Part shown: positions 5,758 to 10,216 of the stretch, in pieces | How positions within the stretch are numbered: the first letter of the stretch is position 1 | Layout of the letters: the number at the start of each line of letters is the position of its first letter | Origin: Candidatus Zixiibacteriota bacterium | Lineage (GTDB): Bacteria > Zixibacteria > MSB-5A5 > GN15 > FEB-12 | Reading direction: 5' to 3' | DNA length: 10,216 nucleotides | NCBI GenBank assembly: GCA_022570975.1 | Contig: JACZYS010000079.1 | Coordinates: 1-10,216, forward strand | Notes under the pieces: generated by a model | The model's input: only the letters and a program-made list of their open reading frames with translations | The model's database searches: none | Told to the model about the DNA's origin: nothing | Program-made: the position numbers and the translations under genes

Positions 5758-7413
5758 ATGAAATCAGTAAAGCCAGTTAAGCTTTGGTTGTTAATTCTTG
5801 CAATATTGTCGATGGGATATTCGGCCAAATCCCAGACATCAATCACTTTAGATCATGTCGATAATATTTCTGATGGCAACAAAATTGACACCGGCCAGAT
5901 TGTAACTTTTCATTTAAGGCTGACCAACAATTCCGGTGTGCCCTTGGTTGGAATAACAAATGGGTATAATATATATTCTTCAGATGGCGCAACCTGGACA
6001 ACTTCCACATTTGAAAAAACATCTGCAATCACCATTACAATGTTTGATAATCTGCTCTTTGCTTATACAAGTTCAATTTCAGGTTCAGATGCTGACACTA
6101 TCGGATTTGGAGGTTATTCTTTATTTGCACCCGGAATTCCAGACGGTTTCGATGAAATTGTTTACACAATAAGTATTGGCCCGGCAGGAGCTGAAAGTCA
6201 TGACAAGACTATTTGTCTTGATTCTGCCTGGTATCCGCCAACAAATGACTGGCTATGGGCAACAGACGACATTGTAATTGTCCCCGACTGGGATGGTCCC
6301 CATTGTTATACCATAAATAAATGTGTCGGTGGCCCTGACAGCGACGGCGATGGGGTAGCTGATGAATGCGACAACTGCCCGGACAACTCAAACCCTGAAC
6401 AGGCAGACACGGACTCAGACGGATGGGGAGACGCCTGTGACAACTGTCCGCTGGATGAAAATCAAGACCAATCTGACTCTGACTCAGATAATATTGGTGA
6501 CCCGTGTGATAACTGCCCGGAAATTACAAACGCTGACCAGGCAGATGCAGACAACGATGGAGTTGGAGATGTTTGTGACAATTGTCCGGAGACCAACAAC
6601 CCGGATAATACTGACTCAGACACCGATGGTATTGGCGATGCCTGTGATAACTGCCCCAGTTTCTTTGATCCGGATGGAACAGATTCTGACTCAGATGAAT
6701 TTGGTGATGTCTGCGACAACTGTCCTGATATTGCTAATCAGGGACAGGAAGATTTTGACAATGACGGATTTGGAGACGCCTGTGACAACTGTCCTTTCTT
6801 ATCAAATCATGATCAGGCCGACTCTGATAACAACGGAATTGGAGACATCTGCGAAGCATCAGAGACCCAGCTCACAATTGAACCGGACACTCTTTATGTG
6901 GCCTTTCTAAGAAGTATTAATCCAAAATTCCTGACCTTTCGGGCCGGGAACCTGGTGGGTGGTAAGTCAGTCTCTGATTTAAACCTTTCTACGCTCAGAA
7001 TTAACAACACGGCTATACCTGCGACTTCTGAGATTCTTGTCTCCTCTCCGGGGTTTAGCGGTGAAGTTCTGGAGATAACATTAGAAGTTTATAATTTTCT
7101 GAATAACGCAATATTATATTGGGACACATCCAATCGATTCTATAATCTGAGCGGAGAATTCAATGATAATTCAAGTCTTGATCTATCGTCGGTCTATACG
7201 ATAATTGGCCACACTTCAGGAGACCTTACTTCGGATGGAATAGTAAATATTTCTGACCTAATGTTTCTCATAAATTATATTTTCAAAAATGGTATAAATC
7301 CTGTCCCTCTGGAAGCAGCAAACATGAACGGTCTCGGGAATATTGACATTAGTGACTTGATTTACCTGATTTGTTATCTTTACAAAGATGGCCCGGCACC
7401 GAGCCACCCATAA
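5758..7413 (+). CDS. Secreted protein with thrombospondin type 3 repeats and dockerin-like C-terminus
   Basis: 551 residues. A signal peptide covers about 1-25 (basic start, LWLLILAIL core, then AKSQ). Residues 26-190 form a beta-rich N-terminal domain of unknown fold with paired cysteines. Residues 194-366 are seven full copies plus one partial copy of a 23-residue thrombospondin type 3 unit (DxDxDGxGDxCDNCP), calcium-binding repeats held by disulfides. A beta-sandwich-like spacer (about 370-480) follows. At 486-548 there are two dockerin-like loops, GDLTSDGIVNISDL and NMNGLGNIDISDL, each followed by a helix (LMFLINYIFK; LIYLICYLYK). The loops miss some calcium ligands (T491 in loop 1, L526 in loop 2). 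The protein is probably exported and surface-bound or in an extracellular complex. AGG at 5748-5750 is a modest ribosome site. Domains are confident; function is unknown. Confidence 0.88.
   Translation: MKSVKPVKLWLLILAILSMGYSAKSQTSITLDHVDNISDGNKIDTGQIVTFHLRLTNNSGVPLVGITNGYNIYSSDGATWTTSTFEKTSAITITMFDNLLFAYTSSISGSDADTIGFGGYSLFAPGIPDGFDEIVYTISIGPAGAESHDKTICLDSAWYPPTNDWLWATDDIVIVPDWDGPHCYTINKCVGGPDSDGDGVADECDNCPDNSNPEQADTDSDGWGDACDNCPLDENQDQSDSDSDNIGDPCDNCPEITNADQADADNDGVGDVCDNCPETNNPDNTDSDTDGIGDACDNCPSFFDPDGTDSDSDEFGDVCDNCPDIANQGQEDFDNDGFGDACDNCPFLSNHDQADSDNNGIGDICEASETQLTIEPDTLYVAFLRSINPKFLTFRAGNLVGGKSVSDLNLSTLRINNTAIPATSEILVSSPGFSGEVLEITLEVYNFLNNAILYWDTSNRFYNLSGEFNDNSSLDLSSVYTIIGHTSGDLTSDGIVNISDLMFLINYIFKNGINPVPLEAANMNGLGNIDISDLIYLICYLYKDGPAPSHP
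6337..6855 (+). repeat. Coding array of 69-base thrombospondin type 3 units
   Basis: Seven full units and one partial unit, each about 23 codons, encode the calcium-binding repeats. The protein motif CDNCP recurs at each unit while third codon positions vary widely. The array is therefore old and held by selection, not a recent expansion. Confidence 0.85.
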
Positions 7414-7420
7414 ATTTGGA

Positions 7421-7453
7421 ATCGTCAGGTGTGCGGAGTTCCTGACCTGCAGG
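7421..7453 (+). repeat. Post-stop inverted-repeat element, copy A
   Basis: GTCAGG (7424-7429) and CCTGAC (7441-7446) pair around an 11-base loop with GCGGAG. The element starts 8 bases after the stop codon of the TSP3/dockerin-like gene. A related copy follows the second dockerin-like gene at 9521-9550, 9 bases after its stop. Confidence 0.55.
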
Positions 7454-7541
7454 CTAATGTCGAAACCGCAGGGGCATTGCCCCCTTATTTGGAACGTAGA
7501 TTTTCAATCATACATATATTATGCTATCAGAGAGTAAGTCG

Positions 7542-7561
7542 CCCTGAGCGGAGTCGAAGGG
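7542..7561 (+). repeat. Dispersed-type 20-base motif CCCTGAGCGGAGTCGAAGGG
   Basis: CCCTGAGCGGAGTCGAAGGG, or its complement, is a short imperfect palindrome that I recognise from intergenic regions of many unrelated bacterial genomes. The four outer pairs match and the next two positions form a tandem G-A mismatch. Translated by mistake, it gives the well-known spurious PERSRR peptide. No function is established here. Confidence 0.6.
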
Positions 7562-7564
7562 TTC

Positions 7565-7701
7565 TTGTGGGCGGCAGACGCCCTCGTCTGCCCCTTTTTT
7601 GTAATCTAGAGTGTTGTGGGCGGCAGACGCCCTCGTCTGCCCCTTCTTTGTAATCTATTGTGGGCGGCAGACGCCCTCGTCTGCCCCTTCTTTGTAATCT
7701 G
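7565..7701 (+). repeat. Three tandem 44-base hairpin repeats
   Basis: Copies at 7565-7608, 7614-7657 and 7658-7701 are nearly identical. Each contains GGCAGACG, the loop CCCT and CGTCTGCC, an 8-bp perfect stem, followed by CCTTnTTTGTAATCT. Copies 1 and 2 are separated by GAGTG; copies 2 and 3 abut. Copy 1 has six Ts after the stem (7595-7600) and could act as an intrinsic terminator on the plus strand; the others have an interrupted T-run. The pattern resembles REP-type or small non-autonomous mobile repeats. Confidence 0.8.
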
Positions 7702-7722
7702 GAGTGTGGCTATTGTTAATCA

Positions 7723-7750
7723 TTGACAATATTTAATATTTTCATATCTT
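7723..7750 (+). promoter_or_regulatory. Candidate promoter of the second dockerin-like gene
   Basis: TTGACA (7723-7728), then a 16-base AT-rich spacer and TATCTT (7745-7750, 4 of 6 to consensus), ends 46 bases before the ATG at 7797. It has the same -35 and spacing as the candidate upstream of the first secreted-protein gene. Confidence 0.38.
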
Positions 7751-7796
7751 TGATATAGCTCAATAATCAGAAATCTTTGGCTCGGATATTTGATAT

Positions 7797-9512
7797 ATGA
7801 CTCATAAAACTTTCAAAATATTGACTTCATTTTTCTTATTGCTTTTTGTTGCCTCCCTCAATGCAGACCCACTGGTAACACGTGATGATTTTATTTGCTA
7901 TGATACCACCGGGAATTTACTCAGTAATAGCTGGAACTATGTCAATATGCACGAAGACGGAACTCTGTCACAAATTAATTGTATGTTAACACCATTAAAC
8001 CTCTTTGAATACAGCTATACTTATCAATTCAACAGATTTGATAAGTTTGGTAATCAGACTCAACCTGTAATTAATTTCTTACCTGATACTGTAAATGAAG
8101 ATACGACCTGGTTGGTAGCTGCCAGACTCGAATGCTATACAAATAATAACGGCATTACATTTATTCCAGCAGTTGGAGACTTGGAATCATCTTTTGTTGC
8201 GCCATATAATAACATGCTCGGATATTTATTTGACTCAACCGGAAATCAGATTGGAGAAAGAATCTGTTTTGACTGTGACATGAGTTATGAAAGTTATGTT
8301 CTCAACAGTTTCGTTTGTGGAGATATTTCCGATGACAATATTCTCGGAATAGTATGGTATTTTGCTATGGTGGGCCAATCTCCTTATCATGATAGTATTT
8401 ATGTACGGTTTTACTACATGAATGAAGATAGTTTAAGTGACCCAATAAAAATAACTGATCTGCCAATGCCTTTACCACATAATGGTGTATACAAACTTCC
8501 AAGTCTCAAAATAGCACAAGATTCCAGCTTTGTCATTTCTTGGGTTGACCAACAATATTACAGAACTTTTTATGTGGCTTACAATTCTGACATGACTCAG
8601 AAGTATCCTGTTCAGATTGCGGAGTGTATGGATGGGGATTCAACCAACTGTACACCTGTACCTCATCCTCAATTTCAAGATATGGTAATGGAAGCAGATG
8701 GTGATTTCTACATTACATGGTGTGGGCCCTACCTTAGTGAACCCACCTGTGTCAATGTTCGTCAGGTATGGGTAAGAGGATTTAATGCTGATGGAACCCC
8801 AAAATATGACCCAATGATAGTTAATGATTTTGATTCTTTGTATATCTGTGCCGGTGAAGATATCTGGCCTCATATTGCCTGTGATGATTCTGGGAATGTT
8901 CTTGTCATTTGGTCAGATGCTCGTGATTATCCGGGATATAATGTTTATGGTGCTACTAAGAGGAATGTATATGCACAAAAAATTGACCCTGATGGTAATT
9001 TTGTTGGACCAAATTACAGGTTAAACAATAATATAGGAGAAGCCGGGTGGTTTGGCCGAGGCACCCAGTGTGACATGAATAACTCGGGGCAAGCAGTAAT
9101 GATGTGGCGTAATGTCAATATGGATTATCGAGTTTGGGCCCAGCTGATGCCCTATCATGATATAGGGACTTTTATCCCGGGTGACATTAACTTGAGCATG
9201 TCAACGAGCATTGAAGATTTGATATATTTTATAAACTATCTTTTCAAAAATTCAGATGCAAATTTTTGGCCGAGGGATTTAGTAGATCTCAACGGTGATT
9301 CTGCCAATGGGAATATTGCAGATTTAACTTATCTGGTAAGCTATTTCTTCAAAGGCGGCTCGGAACCGGTCACTCCATATGAAGGAATTAGAGAAGAGAT
9401 TGTGCATACATTTGGTTTTGACCCAAACAGCGCATCAGAAGTTACAGATCCAACACCTTTCAAAACCACAGAGCCAAAAACATACTCAGATTCAGTTGGA
9501 ATTCTCCGCTGA
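7797..9512 (+). CDS. Secreted propeller-like protein with dockerin-like C-terminus
   Basis: 571 residues. The signal peptide is about 1-23 (MTHKTFKILT, then SFFLLLFVASLNA). The middle carries at least four repeats of a 'D-x-x-G-x-x-x-x-x-W ... hydrophobic-x-G-x' type at about 240-280, 290-345, 358-410 and 420-455; for example CDDSGNVLVIWSDARD followed by VYAQKIDPDGNFVG. This is the look of a beta-propeller with sialidase-like blades. At 461-520 two dockerin-like segments follow (GDINLSMSTSIEDLIYFINY; DLNGDSANGNIADLTYLVSY), the second with a short insertion in its calcium loop. A 50-residue polar tail ends the protein. Several cysteines fit an exported protein. No catalytic residues can be named, so binding or scaffolding is as likely as an enzyme. 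No ribosome site is visible before the ATG. Domain reading is fair; function is unknown. Confidence 0.8.
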   Translation: MTHKTFKILTSFFLLLFVASLNADPLVTRDDFICYDTTGNLLSNSWNYVNMHEDGTLSQINCMLTPLNLFEYSYTYQFNRFDKFGNQTQPVINFLPDTVNEDTTWLVAARLECYTNNNGITFIPAVGDLESSFVAPYNNMLGYLFDSTGNQIGERICFDCDMSYESYVLNSFVCGDISDDNILGIVWYFAMVGQSPYHDSIYVRFYYMNEDSLSDPIKITDLPMPLPHNGVYKLPSLKIAQDSSFVISWVDQQYYRTFYVAYNSDMTQKYPVQIAECMDGDSTNCTPVPHPQFQDMVMEADGDFYITWCGPYLSEPTCVNVRQVWVRGFNADGTPKYDPMIVNDFDSLYICAGEDIWPHIACDDSGNVLVIWSDARDYPGYNVYGATKRNVYAQKIDPDGNFVGPNYRLNNNIGEAGWFGRGTQCDMNNSGQAVMMWRNVNMDYRVWAQLMPYHDIGTFIPGDINLSMSTSIEDLIYFINYLFKNSDANFWPRDLVDLNGDSANGNIADLTYLVSYFFKGGSEPVTPYEGIREEIVHTFGFDPNSASEVTDPTPFKTTEPKTYSDSVGILR

Positions 9513-9520
9513 GAGCTAGG

Positions 9521-9550
9521 ATTGTTAGGTGCGGAGGTTCCTGATTTCAG
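9521..9550 (+). repeat. Post-stop inverted-repeat element, copy B
   Basis: GTTAGG (9524-9529) and CCTGAT (9540-9545) can pair with two G-T wobbles around a loop containing TGCGGAGGT. The sequence aligns with copy A at 7421-7453 with small gaps and sits at the same distance after a dockerin-like gene. The changed arm positions in the two copies keep pairing possible. Confidence 0.5.
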
Positions 9551-9608
9551 CCCAATTTGTGACATTGTTTTTGTTGTTATTGATAGCATAAAATCATATA
9601 AATCTACC

Positions 9609-10103
9609 ATGAGAATATTAGGCATAGACCCCGGTTTACAAATAACCGGATATGCGGTTATAGAAGAAAACGGCTCCTCGCACTCTCTTATAGAAGCCGG
9701 ATGCATCCGCCCCAAAAAAAGCGACCAAACAGCAATTCGACTGGCTGAGATTGCAAGAGAAGTGGAAACGGTTATCACCGATTTAAAGCCCGATGCAGTT
9801 GCCGTCGAAGATTTATATTCACATTATGACCACCCCAAAACAGCAATAATTATGGGACATGCCAGAGGTGTCGTCTTGTTGAAAGCCGCAGAGTCAAATC
9901 TGCCCGTTTACATATATGCTTCAACCCGGATAAAAAACTCCCTGACCGGCAACGGACGGGCAAGCAAAAGACAAATGCAGATGATGATAAGCTCAGAATT
10001 CAATCTGGCGGCTCCTCCCGAACCGCCGGATATTGCCGATGCCATGGCCGTGGCCCTCTGTCATTTGAGGGCGATTAAACAGGAGGCAATGACGGCAAAG
10101 TGA
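9609..10103 (+). CDS. ruvC: Crossover junction endodeoxyribonuclease RuvC
   Basis: 164 residues, the normal family length. The acidic active site is complete: D7 in MRILGIDPG, E67 in AVAVEDLY, and D141 and D144 in PPDIADAMAVALCH. These match D7, E66, D138 and D141 of the E. coli enzyme. GHARGVVLL at 84-92 and the Thr/Lys/Gly-rich loop KNSLTGNGRASKRQM are also standard. As a dimer, RuvC cuts Holliday junctions held by RuvAB during recombination repair. The start at ATG 9609 fits the conserved N-terminus; the frame is open to 9522, but those 29 residues are not family-like and overlap the repeat element. No Shine-Dalgarno site is visible. ruvA follows with a 4-base overlap. Confident. Confidence 0.97.
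   Translation: MRILGIDPGLQITGYAVIEENGSSHSLIEAGCIRPKKSDQTAIRLAEIAREVETVITDLKPDAVAVEDLYSHYDHPKTAIIMGHARGVVLLKAAESNLPVYIYASTRIKNSLTGNGRASKRQMQMMISSEFNLAAPPEPPDIADAMAVALCHLRAIKQEAMTAK
10081..10086 (+). promoter_or_regulatory. Ribosome binding site for ruvA
   Basis: AGGAGG lies inside the end of ruvC, 13 bases before the GTG start of ruvA. It is the only full-consensus Shine-Dalgarno site in front of a gene in this window and supports the GTG over later starts. Confidence 0.5.
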
Positions 10104-10216
10104 TTAGTCAGATAACAGGTCAATTAAAAGATGTAACCGATTCTTTTGCTCTGGTAGTAAACGGAGGTATGTCGTATGAGATACTTGTCCCTTCGGCCCT
10201 GGCTGACAGACTAAAG
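10100..10216 (+). CDS. ruvA: Holliday junction DNA helicase subunit RuvA, N-terminal 39 residues (runs off the window)
   Basis: The start GTG at 10100 overlaps the ruvC stop in the sequence GTGA. The 39 visible residues, ISQITGQLKDVTDSFALVV then NGGMSYEILVPSALADRL, match the N-terminal OB-fold of RuvA (typical pattern MIxxIxGxLxxxxxxxxxVxxxGxGYxIxVP). RuvA forms a tetramer that holds the four-way junction and loads the RuvB motor. The overlap with ruvC implies one operon; ruvB may follow outside the window. Only the first domain is seen. Confidence 0.9.
   Translation, partial: MISQITGQLKDVTDSFALVVNGGMSYEILVPSALADRLK

Larger units (their letters stand above)
7414..7796. other. Repeat-rich intergenic region
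   Basis: This 383-base gap between the two secreted-protein genes holds no credible gene. In order it carries an inverted-repeat element just after the stop codon (7421-7453), a GGGGC-ATT-GCCCC hairpin (7471-7483), a 20-base dispersed-type motif (7542-7561), three near-identical hairpin repeats (7565-7701), and an AT-rich promoter-like tail before the next gene. A 74-codon open frame across it only translates the repeats. Confidence 0.7.

Noticed and set aside
6362..6910. 182-residue ORF in another frame of the TSP3 gene, and an 85-residue minus-strand ORF at 6462-6719
   Set aside because: Both are low-complexity Thr- or Ser-rich shadows produced by the periodic TSP3 coding repeats.
7429..7653. 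74-residue plus-strand ORF in the repeat region
   Set aside because: It only translates intergenic repeats, including the spurious PERSRR peptide, and has no coding character.
7565..7701. CRISPR array
   Set aside because: Three palindromic repeats with spacers of 5 and 0 bases are not a repeat-spacer array, and no cas genes are present.
9522..9608. 29-residue N-terminal extension of RuvC
   Set aside because: The conserved RuvC start MRILGIDPG begins at ATG 9609; the extra codons lie in the post-stop repeat element and an AT-rich leader.
9341..9778. 145-residue minus-strand ORF over the dockerin-like 3' end and ruvC
   Set aside because: It is antisense to two well-supported genes and shows no recognisable motif.

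Overview
The right half of the window looks like the chromosome of an uncultured bacterium, probably of the Zixibacteria or a similar candidate phylum of the FCB group. This placement is an inference from style, not from a marker gene. Two large secreted proteins end in paired dockerin-like calcium loops, short GC-rich hairpin repeats fill the gap between genes, clear Shine-Dalgarno sites are rare, and the window runs into a normal ruvC-ruvA pair. The left third is visibly more AT-rich and reads as an accessory island.

Layout. (1) At 1-117, minus strand, is the N-terminus of an RNase J-like metallo-beta-lactamase protein. (2) At 118-429 is a non-coding gap with a long hairpin between two direct repeats. 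(3) At 430-3398, minus strand, is a three-gene cassette. In transcription order it holds a pentapeptide-repeat/membrane protein, a P-loop GTPase, and a protein resembling the N-terminal domain of GTPase-associated protein 1 (GAP1). This is the best candidate for a conflict or defence-type system here, and its promoter end seems to be cut off. (4) At about 3400-3985 is a patchwork on the plus strand. It contains the tail of a Ser/Thr kinase, a very strong intrinsic terminator, and a MORN-repeat fragment that runs out of frame into a TPR gene. None of these is a whole gene, so this is a rearrangement scar or an assembly join. (5) At about 3970-5596, plus strand, is the TPR remnant, then a 3TM holin overlapping an Amidase_2 endolysin: a compact lysis cassette with no other phage genes visible. 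(6) At 5758-9512 are two secreted dockerin-like proteins, one with thrombospondin type 3 repeats and one with beta-propeller-like repeats. Between them lie dispersed and tandem hairpin repeats. (7) At 9609-10216 are ruvC and the start of ruvA, overlapping by 4 bases.

How the parts work together. The GTPase and GAP1-like genes are separated by only 3 bases and should be co-translated, with the membrane protein ahead of them as the likely membrane-side partner or effector. The holin and amidase would act in sequence, with membrane permeabilisation followed by peptidoglycan cleavage. The two secreted proteins share a signal peptide plus dockerin-like architecture, a TTGACA box upstream, and a related hairpin element 8-9 bases after the stop codon. 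RuvC and RuvA belong to Holliday-junction processing and are core genes.
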